From Microbacterium laevaniformans (lineage in GTDB: Bacteria > Actinomycetota > Actinomycetes > Actinomycetales > Microbacteriaceae): 64,000 nt of DNA. The position numbers and the translations under genes were made by a program. The stretch lies in the NCBI RefSeq assembly GCF_016907555.1, contig NZ_JAFBCE010000001.1, positions 2,604,001-2,668,000 on the forward strand, given 5' to 3'. Positions 50,927 to 59,953 of this stretch are shown here, piece by piece; position 1 is the first letter of the stretch; every line of letters starts with the position of its first letter. Below the pieces are notes generated by a model that saw only the letters and a list, made by a program, of their open reading frames with translations, did not search any database and was not told the DNA's origin.

Positions 50927-51511
50927 ATCTCCCCCTGGACTCTGCTGCTGCTCGCGCTCGGCGTCTCCGCCGATGCCTTCGCCGTCGCCCTCGGAAAGGG
51001 CCTGCAGCTGCGCGCGCACGTGCTGCGCACGGCGCTCGTGTTCGCGACCGCATTCGGGGTGTCGCAGGCGATCATGCCGCTGCTCGGCTGGCTGCTCGGT
51101 TCGACGTTCGCCGACGCGATCGCGCCGTGGGACCACTGGATCTCGTTCGGCCTGCTCGCGCTGGTCGGCGGGAAGATGCTGTGGGAGGCGCTGAGCCCCG
51201 ACCCCCCGGTGGACGCGGAGCACCCCGAGCACGTGCACGACATCGAGGCCTTCAGCGTGCGCGAGGTGGTGCTCCTGTCGGTCGCGACGAGCATCGACGC
51301 GCTCGCCGTCGGGGTGTCCTTCGCCTTCTTGAACGTGGACGTCGCGATCGCCGTCACCACGATCGGACTCGTCACGTTCGCACTGTCGCTTCTCGCCGTC
51401 TTCATCGGCTACCGCATCGGCACGCGCTTTCGCCGCCCGGCGGAGATCGTCGGTGGCCTGGTGCTGATCGGGATCGGTACGCAGATCCTCATCGAGCACC
51501 TCACCGCCTGA
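50927..51511 (+). CDS. mntP: Manganese efflux pump MntP, apparent ATC start
   Basis: A 194-residue six-helix exporter of the MntP/YebN family. The two-fold repeated signature GVSADAFAVALGKGL in TM1 and ATSIDALAVGVSF in TM4 is diagnostic, with conserved Asp in each. It pumps Mn2+ out of the cell. There is no ATG, GTG or TTG before the conserved N-terminus in this frame for over 60 bases. The expected position is ATC (50927-50929) with GAGGAG 5 bases upstream. The next GTG (51020) would delete TM1. The start is thus uncertain or non-canonical. Confidence 0.85.
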   Translation: MSPWTLLLLALGVSADAFAVALGKGLQLRAHVLRTALVFATAFGVSQAIMPLLGWLLGSTFADAIAPWDHWISFGLLALVGGKMLWEALSPDPPVDAEHPEHVHDIEAFSVREVVLLSVATSIDALAVGVSFAFLNVDVAIAVTTIGLVTFALSLLAVFIGYRIGTRFRRPAEIVGGLVLIGIGTQILIEHLTA

Positions 51512-51569
51512 CGGCCCCCTCCTTGCCCGCGACGCGGCGAGGACCTACCGTGAACAGGAGGAGGGTGTC

Positions 51570-51803
51570 ATGACGCGACTGATCGATCGGTTCCGCACGT
51601 GGCGCGCGAACCGCAAGGCGAACCCATACATTCCGCCCGAAGGCCGGTTCACCGGCAGTGTGCTCACGCAGCTTCCCGGCGTCCGCGGCCCGTCGCTCTG
51701 GACGGGCAAGCGCGGCGGCCTCGGCGACGTGCTGCAGCCGGCGAACCTGTCGGGAAACTTCCACCCCGTCGTCGATCCCGTCGACGACCCGCGGGCGCGC
51801 TGA
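51570..51803 (+). CDS. Small conserved-looking protein, unknown
   Basis: A 77-residue soluble protein. It opens MTRLIDRFRTWRANRKANPY, then IPPEGRFTGSVLTQLPGVRG and a Gly/Asn-rich tail. A strong GGAGGAGG ribosome-binding site lies 6 bases upstream. I recognise no domain. It is probably a real small gene since initiation signals and codon use are good, but it stands alone. Confidence 0.55.
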   Translation: MTRLIDRFRTWRANRKANPYIPPEGRFTGSVLTQLPGVRGPSLWTGKRGGLGDVLQPANLSGNFHPVVDPVDDPRAR

Positions 51804-51818
51804 CGAGGCGCCGTCCGC

Positions 51819-52445
51819 TCAGGCGAGGCCCGGCAGCGCGGCGGTCAGGCCGTGCACGAGGATCTCTGCGCCGATGGCCAGGATGAGAAACCCCATCACG
51901 CGGGTGATCGCGCCGACACCGGTCGGACCGAGCTTCTCGGCCAGCGGCGTGCCGTAGCGCAGGAGCACCGCGATCACCGCCGCGATGACGAGGACGGCGA
52001 GCACGATCCCGACGCGGTCCAGGATGCCGGGATTGCGCGCCGCGAGTCCCACGATCACGCCGATCGCACCGGGGCCGGCGATGAGCGGCAGCGCCATCGG
52101 CGAGAAGCTGATGTCGGTCTTCGTGGCGGCATGCTCCTTCTCGGCATCCGAGGCCCCCGCGCCCAGCGCGCGCGGCACGACCATGCCGAACCCGGAGTGC
52201 ATCACCACGAGGCCGCCGGCGATCTGCAGCGCGCCCAGCGAGATGCCGAAGAACTGCAGGATCAGGGTTCCGAGCAGCGCGAAGACGGTCAGGATGGCGG
52301 CGACGTAGATGCCCGTGAGCCACGACTGCCGGCGGCGGTCGGCCTCGTCGAGGTGGGCGGACAGCCCGGCGTAGGCCGCAACCGCCCCGAGCGGATTCGT
52401 GATCGGGACGAGCGCCGCGAGGGCGGCGACGAAGACGGTCAGCAT
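51819..52445 (-). CDS. MarC family integral membrane protein
   Basis: A 208-residue protein with six hydrophobic segments. Diagnostic parts are AALVPITNPLGAVAAYAGLSA, FSPMALPLIAGPGAIGVIVGLA, and the C-terminal RVMGFLILAIGAEILVHGL. The function of MarC proteins is not settled; the old link to multiple antibiotic resistance has not held up. The start is ATG 52445; an open stretch upstream overlaps the dehydrogenase operon end. Confidence 0.9.
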   Translation of the reverse strand: MLTVFVAALAALVPITNPLGAVAAYAGLSAHLDEADRRRQSWLTGIYVAAILTVFALLGTLILQFFGISLGALQIAGGLVVMHSGFGMVVPRALGAGASDAEKEHAATKTDISFSPMALPLIAGPGAIGVIVGLAARNPGILDRVGIVLAVLVIAAVIAVLLRYGTPLAEKLGPTGVGAITRVMGFLILAIGAEILVHGLTAALPGLA

Positions 52446-52476
52446 GCCTTCATTGTGTCGCAGCGGATGCCGGGGG

Positions 52477-53802
52477 TCAGTCCAGCAGCAGCGCCGGCTC
52501 CTCCAGGATCGATGCGACATCGGCGATGAAGCGACTCATCCCGTCGCCGTCGATCACGCGGTGGTCGAACGAGCCCGAGACCGTGGTGACGAAGCGGGGA
52601 CGCACCTCGCCGTCGACGACCCATGGCTTCTGGCGGATCGTGCCCATCGCGACGATGCCCGACTCGCCCGGGTTGATGATCGGGGTGCCGGCATCCATCC
52701 CGAAGACGCCGATGTTCGTGATCGTGATCGTGCCGCCCTGCTGATCGGCCGGCGTGGTCTTTCCCTCTCGGGCCGTCAGTGTCAGCTTCTCGAGCGCCTT
52801 GGCGAGCTCGCGGAGGTTCAGGTCCTGGGCGTCCTTGATGTTCGGCACGAGCAGGCCCCGCGGCGTCGCGGCGGCGATACCGAGGTTGACGTAGTTGCGC
52901 ACCCGGATCTCGGCCGAGCCGTCTTCCTTGTCGATCCACGCGGCGCCGATCAACGGCGTGCGTCGCACCGCCCAGATCACCGCGCGCGCCATGATCAGCA
53001 GCGGCGAGACCTTGATGTCGGCGAAGTCGGGCGACGCCTTCAGCCGCTTGACGAGCTCCATCGTGCGCGTCGCGTCGACGTCGGTCCACACCGAGACGTG
53101 CGGCGCGGTGTAGGCGGAGCGCACCATGCCCGAGGCCGTGGCCTTGCGCACGCCCTTGACCGGAATCGCCTCTTCGCGCTCGCCGACCGGCGGTGCGGGG
53201 ACGGGCGCGGCGGAGACCGGGATCGTCTGCTCCCGCTCGGCGGGCGCGGTGGGCGTCGCGATGTTGCGGAAGACGCTCGCCTGCTCGGCGTGGCGCACGA
53301 CGTCGTCGCGGGTGACCTCGCCGGCGGGACCCGTGGGGGTGACCTCGGCGAGGGTGACGCCCAGGTCGCGCGCGAGCTTTCGCACCGGCGGCTTGGCGAC
53401 GACCCCGACGGAGGCCCGCACGGTCTCGGCGCGCTCGGCCGGGCGCTTGCGGCGAGAGGTCGCTCCGGCGCCCGTGCCGTAGCCGACCAGCACGGCGCCG
53501 CCGTCGTCGGATGCCGCGGCCGGCTCGGGCTGTGCGGGTGCGGGGGTCTCGGCATCCGCCGCCGCGCCGCCGATCGTGATGATGGGGGCCCCGACCGTGA
53601 CGGTCTCACCTTCGGGGGCGAGGAGCTCGCCGACGGTGCCGGAGAAGGGCGAGGGCAGCTCGACCAGCGACTTGGCCGTCTCGATCTCGACGAGCACGTC
53701 GTTGACCTCGACGGTGTCGCCGGGCGCGACGCGCCACTGGACGATCTCGGCCTCGGTGAGGCCTTCGCCGACGTCCGGCAGGTGGAAGATCTGCTCGCTC
53801 AT
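52477..53802 (-). CDS. bkdC: Dihydrolipoamide acyltransferase E2 of a 2-oxoacid dehydrogenase
   Basis: A 441-residue E2 with the classical domain order. The lipoyl domain covers residues about 3-78 (LPDVGEGL, lipoylated Lys in [10 protein letters not shown]). The E3-binding domain is around residues 145-185 ([19 protein letters not shown]). The acyltransferase domain ends with [16 protein letters not shown], containing the catalytic His and Asp. The branched-chain type is inferred from E1 genes of the BCKDH kind. It is the third gene of the operon, after E1 alpha and E1 beta. Confidence 0.9.
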   Translation of the reverse strand: MSEQIFHLPDVGEGLTEAEIVQWRVAPGDTVEVNDVLVEIETAKSLVELPSPFSGTVGELLAPEGETVTVGAPIITIGGAAADAETPAPAQPEPAAASDDGGAVLVGYGTGAGATSRRKRPAERAETVRASVGVVAKPPVRKLARDLGVTLAEVTPTGPAGEVTRDDVVRHAEQASVFRNIATPTAPAEREQTIPVSAAPVPAPPVGEREEAIPVKGVRKATASGMVRSAYTAPHVSVWTDVDATRTMELVKRLKASPDFADIKVSPLLIMARAVIWAVRRTPLIGAAWIDKEDGSAEIRVRNYVNLGIAAATPRGLLVPNIKDAQDLNLRELAKALEKLTLTAREGKTTPADQQGGTITITNIGVFGMDAGTPIINPGESGIVAMGTIRQKPWVVDGEVRPRFVTTVSGSFDHRVIDGDGMSRFIADVASILEEPALLLD

Positions 53803-53826
53803 GTCGTTCTCCTTCAGGGCGTGAGT

Positions 53827-53899
53827 CCGCGAGACACGTGATGCGCACCGAGACACGGGGCTACGACGCGTGTCTCGGTGCAGGGATGGTGTCTCGCGG
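53827..53899. repeat. Nested palindrome with four GAGACAC/GTGTCTC copies
   Basis: In the gap between the E1 beta and E2 genes, two perfect inverted repeats are nested. The outer pair is CCGCGAGACAC (53827-53837) and GTGTCTCGCGG (53889-53899). The inner pair is GCACCGAGACACG (53845-53857) and CGTGTCTCGGTGC (53869-53881). Transcribed, it would fold into one long stem with an internal loop. It could be a REP-like or MITE-like element, a processing site or an attenuator that sets E2 level. No known repeat family is recognised. Confidence 0.8.
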
Positions 53900-53920
53900 T
53901 CATGGGCGGGGCGGGGCGGG

Positions 53921-54898
53921 TCAGTAGGCCAGCGCGCGGTCGACGGCCTCGAGGATGCGGTCGGCATCGGGGAGGTAGGTGCCCTCGAGCTTGGCGGGTG
54001 GGAACGGCACGTCGAAGCCCGACACGCGCAGCACCGGCGCCTCCAGGGCGAAGAACGCCCGTTCCATGACGGTCGCGGCCACCTCGGAACCCACCGACGT
54101 GAAGCCGGGCGCCTCCTGCGCGTAGACCATGCGGCCCGTGCGGCGCACCGAGTCGAGGATGGGACCGTAGTCGATCGGCGAGAGCGAGCGCAGGTCGATC
54201 ACCTCGCACGAGGTGCCCTCGCTCTCGGCGAGCGCGGCCGCCTGCAGCAGCGTCGTGACCATCGCGCCGTGGCCGACGAGCGTGACGTCGGTGCCGCGGC
54301 GCACGAGCCGCGACGCGTGCAGCGGCAGGGGGCGCTCGGCGGTGTCGACGTCGCCCTTCATCCAGTACTTGGCCTTGGGCTCGAGGAAGATCACCGGGTC
54401 GGGCGAGCGGACGGCATCCTGGATCATCCAGTACGCGTCGTTCGCCGTCGACGGAGAGACGACGCGCAGGCCCGCGGTGTGCGTGAAGTAGGCCTCCGGG
54501 CTCTCCTGGTGGTGCTCGACAGCTCCGATGTGGCCGCCGTACGGGATGCGGATGACGACCGGCATCTGCAGCGCGCCCTCGTGCCGGTTGGTGAGCTTGG
54601 CGAGCTGCGTCGTGATCTGGTCGAAGGCGGGAAAGACGAAGCCGTCGAACTGGATCTCGATGATCGGACGGAACCCGGCCATCGCCAAACCAATCGCGGT
54701 GCCGACGATGCCCGACTCGGCGAGGGGGGTGTCGAGCACCCGCTGCTCGCCGAACTCGGCCTGCAGGCCTTCCGTCACGCGGAACACGCCGCCGAGGCGA
54801 CCGATGTCCTCGCCCATGAGCAGGACGTGGCCGTCGGCGGCCATCGCGGCGCGAAGACCCGCGTTGAGCGCCTTCGCGAGGGGCATGGACTCCACCAT
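53921..54898 (-). CDS. bkdB: 2-oxoacid dehydrogenase E1 component, beta subunit
   Basis: A 325-residue transketolase-like subunit. It has [56 protein letters not shown] and [22 protein letters not shown], the standard branched-chain E1 beta blocks. It ends [20 protein letters not shown]. It forms the active site with E1 alpha for decarboxylation of branched-chain 2-oxoacids. Its ATG shares one base with the stop of the E1 alpha gene. Confidence 0.92.
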   Translation of the reverse strand: MVESMPLAKALNAGLRAAMAADGHVLLMGEDIGRLGGVFRVTEGLQAEFGEQRVLDTPLAESGIVGTAIGLAMAGFRPIIEIQFDGFVFPAFDQITTQLAKLTNRHEGALQMPVVIRIPYGGHIGAVEHHQESPEAYFTHTAGLRVVSPSTANDAYWMIQDAVRSPDPVIFLEPKAKYWMKGDVDTAERPLPLHASRLVRRGTDVTLVGHGAMVTTLLQAAALAESEGTSCEVIDLRSLSPIDYGPILDSVRRTGRMVYAQEAPGFTSVGSEVAATVMERAFFALEAPVLRVSGFDVPFPPAKLEGTYLPDADRILEAVDRALAY

Positions 54899-56025
54899 CA
54901 GACTCCTCCCTCCAGCGACGCCTCGTAATCGGCGAGCCAGCGACGCTGCTCCACCATCAACGGGTGGTCCTCGCTGTAGACGTGCGCGAACATCGACTCG
55001 GGCTCGATCGTGCCGAGCGCGTTGGTGCGTACGCGCACATCGTCCGCGTAGGCCTGCGCCGCGGCATCCACCTCGTCGAAGAAGGATGCCGCCGCCCCCC
55101 GCGCCTCGAGGTAAGCACGCATGCGGGCGATCGGATCGCGCCGCGCCCACGACTGCTCCTCGTCGGACGTGCGGTACTTGGTGGGGTCGTCGCTCGTCGT
55201 ATGCGCGCCCATGCGGTAGGTCATCGCCTCGATCGCGCGGGGTCCCTCGCCAGCGCGCGCCTCGTCGAGCGCAAGCTTGGAGACCGCGTAGCTGGCCAGC
55301 ACGTCGTTGCCGTCGACGAGGGTCGACGGCATGCCGTATCCGGCGCCGCGGCGGTAGAGAGGCGCTCGCGACTGCGTGGCGACCGGCACCGAGATGGCCC
55401 AGTGGTTGTTCTGCAGGAAGAAGACCTGGGGCGTCCGGTAGGTGTTGGCGAACACCATCGCCTCGTGCACGTCGCCCTGGCTGGATGCGCCGTCGCCGTA
55501 GTAGACCACGACGGCCTCGTCGCGGTCCGCATCGCCCGTGCCGCACCGCTTGTCGAAGACGAGGCCCATACCGAAGCCGGTCGCGTGCAGCGTCTGCGAT
55601 CCGAGGACGAGCGTGTAGATGTGCACGTTGCCGTTCTTCGGGTCGGTCGGATCCCAGCCGCCGTGCGTGAGACCGCGCATCACGCGGATGATGTCGATCG
55701 GGTCCACACCGCGGGCGGTGGCCACGACGTGCTCGCGATAGGACGGGAACAGGTGATCCTGCGGCCGGGCGGCACGCACCGATCCGACCTGGGCGGCCTC
55801 CTGCCCGAGTGACGGCGGCCACAGGGCGAGCTGGCCCTGCCGCTGCAGGTTGGTGGCCTGCCGATCGAAGGCGCGCACGACCACCATGTCGCGGTAGAAC
55901 GTCTCGAGCTCGGCGTCGGAGAGCGCGTCGATGAGCGGCAGGTAGCGCTCGGCTTCGGATGTGGGGGCGAACGTCCCGTCCGCCGCCAGAACGCGCACGA
56001 GGGCCGGGTCGTCAGGCGGGGTCAT
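54898..56025 (-). CDS. bkdA: 2-oxoacid dehydrogenase E1 component, alpha subunit
   Basis: A 375-residue thiamin-diphosphate enzyme. The TPP motif runs GDGASSQGDVHEAMVFANTY to FFLQNN. SLGQEAAQVGSVRAARPQDHLFPSYREH and RMGAHTTSDDPTKYR with the phosphorylation-loop-like region are present. Members act on 2-oxoisovalerate and relatives, feeding branched-chain fatty acid precursors in actinobacteria; pyruvate as substrate cannot be fully excluded. It is the first gene of the operon, and no E3 gene follows. Confidence 0.92.
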   Translation of the reverse strand: MTPPDDPALVRVLAADGTFAPTSEAERYLPLIDALSDAELETFYRDMVVVRAFDRQATNLQRQGQLALWPPSLGQEAAQVGSVRAARPQDHLFPSYREHVVATARGVDPIDIIRVMRGLTHGGWDPTDPKNGNVHIYTLVLGSQTLHATGFGMGLVFDKRCGTGDADRDEAVVVYYGDGASSQGDVHEAMVFANTYRTPQVFFLQNNHWAISVPVATQSRAPLYRRGAGYGMPSTLVDGNDVLASYAVSKLALDEARAGEGPRAIEAMTYRMGAHTTSDDPTKYRTSDEEQSWARRDPIARMRAYLEARGAAASFFDEVDAAAQAYADDVRVRTNALGTIEPESMFAHVYSEDHPLMVEQRRWLADYEASLEGGV

Positions 56026-56118
56026 GTTCCCACGCTAACGCCCCGCGCATGCGTCCGACTGCATGGGATCGACAACGGGAATCGCGATCCGCCGTGTGCC
56101 GAGCACAACGGGCAGGAA

Positions 56119-57189
56119 CTAACGGCGCGCTGCGACGGATGTCGCCACCCGCACGATCGGCTCGATCGCCTCGTGCTCGCCGATGGAGATGCGCACCCCG
56201 TCACCGGCGAAGGGGCGCACGATCAGGCCGGCCTCCTCGAACGCCGCCGCGACCTCGAGGGCTCGCGCGCCGGCCGGCAGCCAGACGAAGTTGCCCTGCG
56301 CCTCGGGAACGTCCCACCCCGCCGCGCGCAGCCGTGCGGCCAGGTCGTCGCGGTGCGCGGCGAGGGTGCGCACGCGCTCGAGCAGCTCCTCCTCGGCATC
56401 CAAGCTGGCCAAGGCCGCTTCCTCGGCGGCGGCCGTCACCGACAGGGGGATGCCGGTGCTGCGCGCGGCCGCCAGGATGCGCGGGTCGCCGACGGCGTAG
56501 CCGACGCGCAGGCCGGCGAGACCGTAGGCCTTCGAGAAGGTGCGCAGCACGACGACGTTCGCGTGTCCGGCGGCGATGACATCGGCGCCGGCCACGGCAT
56601 CCGGGTCGGTGACGAACTCGGCGTAGGCCTCATCGAGGATGACGAGGACGTCGCCGGGGACACGCGCCAGGAACGCGTCGAAGCCGGCCTGCGTCACCAC
56701 GGGGCCCGTCGGGTTGTTCGGGCTGCAGACGATGATCATGCGGGTGCGCTCGGTGACGGCGTCGGCCATCGCCTCGAGGTCGTGACCGCCCGCCGGATCG
56801 TTCGGGACGGTGACGGCCGTCGCGCCGGCCACCGTCGCCAGGCTCGGGTAGGCCTCGAACGAACGCCAGGAGAAGAGGATCTCATCGCCAGGTCCGCTCG
56901 TGGCCTGGGCGAGCTGGAAGAGGATCGACACCGACCCGGCCGCGATGTGCACCGCGTCGTCACCGACGCCGAAGCGCTCCGCGAGGCGGGCGCGCAGGCG
57001 CGGTGATGAGGCGTCCGGGTAGCGGTTGACGGCGATGGCCGCCTGCACCGCGGCCACGACGCTCGGCAGGGGGGCGAAGGGGTTCTCGTTGCTGGACAGC
57101 TTGAACGCCTCGGCGCCGGCCTGCTTTCCCTGCTTGTAGGCGGGGAGGGCGGCGATCTCGGGGCGGATGCGCACGGGCAGATCGGTCAC
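56119..57189 (-). CDS. hisC: Histidinol-phosphate/aromatic aminotransferase family enzyme
   Basis: A 356-residue class I/II PLP aminotransferase. [20 protein letters not shown] is the HisC-like opening. [20 protein letters not shown], and [20 protein letters not shown] with the PLP-binding Lys follow, and [13 protein letters not shown] ends it. Actinobacteria also use this family as aromatic-amino-acid aminotransferase Pat. The lone location outside a his operon makes the Pat role a real alternative. Divergent from the small membrane gene at 57269. Confidence 0.88.
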   Translation of the reverse strand: MTDLPVRIRPEIAALPAYKQGKQAGAEAFKLSSNENPFAPLPSVVAAVQAAIAVNRYPDASSPRLRARLAERFGVGDDAVHIAAGSVSILFQLAQATSGPGDEILFSWRSFEAYPSLATVAGATAVTVPNDPAGGHDLEAMADAVTERTRMIIVCSPNNPTGPVVTQAGFDAFLARVPGDVLVILDEAYAEFVTDPDAVAGADVIAAGHANVVVLRTFSKAYGLAGLRVGYAVGDPRILAAARSTGIPLSVTAAAEEAALASLDAEEELLERVRTLAAHRDDLAARLRAAGWDVPEAQGNFVWLPAGARALEVAAAFEEAGLIVRPFAGDGVRISIGEHEAIEPIVRVATSVAARR

Positions 57190-57268
57190 GCGTCGAGTCT
57201 ACGAGGGGCGCTGCGACCTGGAGTGAAGCCTTTCGAGCGCGGCATCCGCGTGGAAGACTGTGAGCACC

Positions 57269-57670
57269 ATGCGCTTCATCGTCCGCGTCGTCGTCAACGC
57301 CTTCGCCATCTGGGTCGTGACCCTCATCCCCGCCCTCCGGGTCGGGGTGACGCCGTTCGCGCCCGGTGAGACCCTGCAGCTCGTACTGACGCTGCTCGCC
57401 GTCGCCGCGATCTTCGCGCTGGTCAACACCATCATCGGCACCGTGATCAAGATCGTCGCGATCCCGCTGTACATCCTGACGCTCGGGCTCATCTCGTTCG
57501 TCATCAACGGGCTGCTGCTGTGGATCACGGCGTGGGTCACCAGTTCGTGGGGCTGGGGCCTGACCGTCGAGAGCTTCTGGCTCGGCGTCGTCGCCGCGAT
57601 CCTCATCTCGCTCATCAACTGGGTGTTCGGCATTCTGCTGCGCCCGCAGGAGAAGAAGCGCCGCAGCTGA
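57269..57670 (+). CDS. Phage-holin-family (4-helix) small membrane protein
   Basis: A 133-residue protein with four hydrophobic segments, including FALVNTIIGTVIKIVAIPLY with the LTLGLISFVINGLLLWITAW that marks the mycobacterial four-TMS holin superfamily IV. It is not phage-related by context. Such proteins are widespread chromosomal membrane proteins of unknown function. I prefer ATG 57269, 10 bases after GGAAGA, over GTG 57260. Confidence 0.85.
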   Translation: MRFIVRVVVNAFAIWVVTLIPALRVGVTPFAPGETLQLVLTLLAVAAIFALVNTIIGTVIKIVAIPLYILTLGLISFVINGLLLWITAWVTSSWGWGLTVESFWLGVVAAILISLINWVFGILLRPQEKKRRS

Positions 57671-57686
57671 CGGTCTCGTCACCTCA

Positions 57687-59015
57687 TCAGAGCCCTCCTC
57701 CCCCCGAACGCCGTCGTCGATCCGCCGAGCTGGCCTGCTCTCGGTGGGCGCCGTAGACCGTCGAGGTGACGACGACCGCGCCCGCCAGGGGTGCGAGACG
57801 CTGGCGCAGCGCGTCGATGCGCGGATCGTCCGAGGAGTCGACCATCGCCGCCGTCTCGCGGTAGGCGTCGAGCTGGTGCACCGCGAACGTCGCATCGCTC
57901 CACCGCGGCATGGGATCGGCCTCGCGTTCGACGACGACACTGTCGCCAGAGCCCGAGACACCCGGAAAGCCGCCGACCGCGAGCGCCGCGACCGGATCGT
58001 CCGTGTGCCGGACGGCGACCGAGAGCACACCGTCGGCCTGTTCGGCCTGGACGGGGCTGCCGAAGCTGACCTCGGTCACGACGTCGAAGTCGCCGTCCCG
58101 CGCCAGGTAGGCCGCGATCATGCCACCCTGCGAGTGACTGAACACGTGCACGCGATCTCCCGCGACCGCCCCCGCCGCCGTCAGCGCGCGCTCCACCGCG
58201 AGGTACGACGACGACTGGGCACCGAAGTACAGCTGGAGGTTGGAGGTCATGTCCCACGGCTCGTCCGCCGCGAACGCGGCGCGGGTTCCCGCGATGTAGG
58301 CCACGAACTCGCGCTCGCCGGACGCGTAGCGGTACTCCTCCACGCGCACGCGCGCATCGTCGAGGCCGTCCTGTCCCGGCATCCGATCGATGACGTCGAC
58401 CAGTCCGCGCGGCGCGGCGTCGGCACCGGTCGCGCGATGCGTGCTGATCTCCTCGACGGATGCCGTCTCTGCCCCGGGCCGCAACGGGGGCGCCGCGGCG
58501 GGCACCGTGCCCCGACCGGCGCGGCGGACGGCGGCGGTCAGCTGCGTCAGGGCGGGTCCGAGCGGGCCGTACACCCCGAGCATGAGGGCGCTGTCTCGCA
58601 TCTGGTCTTCGATGTCGCGGTGACGGCCCTCGATCCACTCGGCCGCGAGCCGCTTCGCCGCCGCCGCGACATCCCCCTCGGCCTGCATCCGTGCCGCCGC
58701 GAGCTGTATGACGTCGACGTCGCGTGTGCCGTGGAGCGCGTGCAGCGCCTCCTTCTCGGCGAGGTCGTACGTCTGGGCGAGCGTGTCGAGCGTGCGCGAG
58801 AGGTCGGTGGCGATCGCGTGCGCCTCCCGCGCCCGCCCGGCGGGATCGGGAACCCAGAGCCCGGCAGCCAGCGACGCGGTCCCGGCGCCGGCGAGCGCTT
58901 CTGCGACCTCATCGAGACGAGCCGAGATCGGCCCGAGGGCGCCGGACAGCTCTCGCAGCGCATCGGTGTCGACCGCGACGAGCCCGCCGGAGCGGATGTC
59001 GACGTCGTCGCTCAT
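57687..59015 (-). CDS. Lipase-like alpha/beta hydrolase with helical N-terminal domain
   Basis: A 442-residue protein. Residues about 15-165 are helical (ALRELSGALGPISARLDEVAEA, then AREAHAIATDLSRTLDTLAQ), in the style of WXG100/PPE-like N-termini. Residues about 215-425 have an alpha/beta hydrolase shape: the nucleophile elbow is FSHSQGGMIA (Ser in SHSQGG), a possible acid Asp lies in VRHTDDPV, and a late His in FAVHQLDAY. No signal peptide is visible. The gene overlaps a small upstream gene by 4 bases. The plan suggests an effector or phospholipase that may leave by a type VII-like route, but this is inference. Confidence 0.7.
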   Translation of the reverse strand: MSDDVDIRSGGLVAVDTDALRELSGALGPISARLDEVAEALAGAGTASLAAGLWVPDPAGRAREAHAIATDLSRTLDTLAQTYDLAEKEALHALHGTRDVDVIQLAAARMQAEGDVAAAAKRLAAEWIEGRHRDIEDQMRDSALMLGVYGPLGPALTQLTAAVRRAGRGTVPAAAPPLRPGAETASVEEISTHRATGADAAPRGLVDVIDRMPGQDGLDDARVRVEEYRYASGEREFVAYIAGTRAAFAADEPWDMTSNLQLYFGAQSSSYLAVERALTAAGAVAGDRVHVFSHSQGGMIAAYLARDGDFDVVTEVSFGSPVQAEQADGVLSVAVRHTDDPVAALAVGGFPGVSGSGDSVVVEREADPMPRWSDATFAVHQLDAYRETAAMVDSSDDPRIDALRQRLAPLAGAVVVTSTVYGAHREQASSADRRRRSGGGGL

Positions 59016-59263
59016 CCGGCCGCCTCGATGAGCGCCCGCTCGGCCGCCTGAGCCAGGTCACGGTCCCAGGTGTCGATGTCATCGATCGCGACCGCGCTCA
59101 GGTGCGCGCAGGCGTCGAGACGCTCCCGGATGGGTTCTGCCGCCGTGGTCGCCCACTGCGCGTCGGCCCGCAGCCCGAGCATCCGCAGATTCGACTCCAC
59201 GAGAGTCTCACGCGCCTGACGCAGGAGGGCCCGGGCATCGGCGATATCCGCGAGTCGGTCCAC
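59012..59263 (-). CDS. Small helical partner protein of the lipase-like gene
   Basis: About 83 residues of mainly helical sequence: LADIADARALLRQARETLVE, then RMLGLRADAQWATTAAEPIRERLD and the end DTWDRDLAQAAERALIEAAG. No glycine-WxG motif, though a tryptophan lies mid-way. The start is uncertain; I take GTG 59263, with open sequence continuing further upstream toward the divergent phosphatase gene. The stop overlaps the ATG of the lipase-like gene by 4 bases, so the two are translated together. Confidence 0.6.
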   Translation of the reverse strand: MDRLADIADARALLRQARETLVESNLRMLGLRADAQWATTAAEPIRERLDACAHLSAVAIDDIDTWDRDLAQAAERALIEAAG

Positions 59264-59391
59264 AGGACGATCGTCGGCCCGGGCTGCGCAGCGCCGTGCG
59301 ACGGTCTCGACATCCGTGGACAGGCGCGGCGCGCCGCCCGCGTGGGGAGGAGGTCTTTCGTGCGGCCGTCGACCTGCACCACAATGGGGAG

Positions 59392-59895
59392 GTGACTGCC
59401 CACGCCGCACCGTTTCGCGTCGTGTTCGTCTGCACCGGCAATATCTGCCGCTCCCCCATGGCCGAGATCGTCTTCCGCGACATCGCCGACCGCGCCGGCC
59501 TCGGCGCTCGCGTCGTGTCGACCAGCTCAGGGACGGGCGACTGGCACGTGGGTGAACGCGCCGACAGCCGCACCCTCGATGCGCTCGCGCGACGCGGCTA
59601 CGACGGCGCACGCCACCGCGCCCGTCAGTTCACGCTCGACGACTTCGAGCGCAACGACCTCGTGGTCGCCCTCGATCGCTCGCACGAGCGCATCCTCGCG
59701 AGCTGGGCGCGCACGACGACGGATGCCGACAAGCTCGCGCTCCTGCTCTCTTTCGACCCCGAGGCGCACGGCAACCTGGACGTCCCCGACCCGTACTACG
59801 CCGGCCCGGAGATGTTCGACGACGTGCTCGGTATGATCGAGAGCGCGAGTCGGGCGCTCTTCCGGCAGCTCGAACCGGCCATCCGTCCGTTGTGA
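59392..59895 (+). CDS. Low-molecular-weight protein-tyrosine phosphatase
   Basis: A 167-residue LMW-PTP. The P-loop VCTGNICRSP has the nucleophile C14 and R20. The general-acid Asp is in DVPDPYYAG. It removes phosphate from tyrosine or arginine residues. The start is GTG 59392, directly behind GGGGAG, which is unusually tight. It is followed after 58 bases by purB. Confidence 0.92.
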   Translation: MTAHAAPFRVVFVCTGNICRSPMAEIVFRDIADRAGLGARVVSTSSGTGDWHVGERADSRTLDALARRGYDGARHRARQFTLDDFERNDLVVALDRSHERILASWARTTTDADKLALLLSFDPEAHGNLDVPDPYYAGPEMFDDVLGMIESASRALFRQLEPAIRPL

Positions 59896-59953
59896 GCCTG
59901 TCGTCGTGCGCACCGGCCGCGCGTCGACAGACACCGTGATCGGAGCCCGCGTC

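Noticed and set aside
57269..57670. Prophage signal from the holin-family protein
   Set aside because: The four-helix holin superfamily IV is a common chromosomal family, and there are no phage genes around it.
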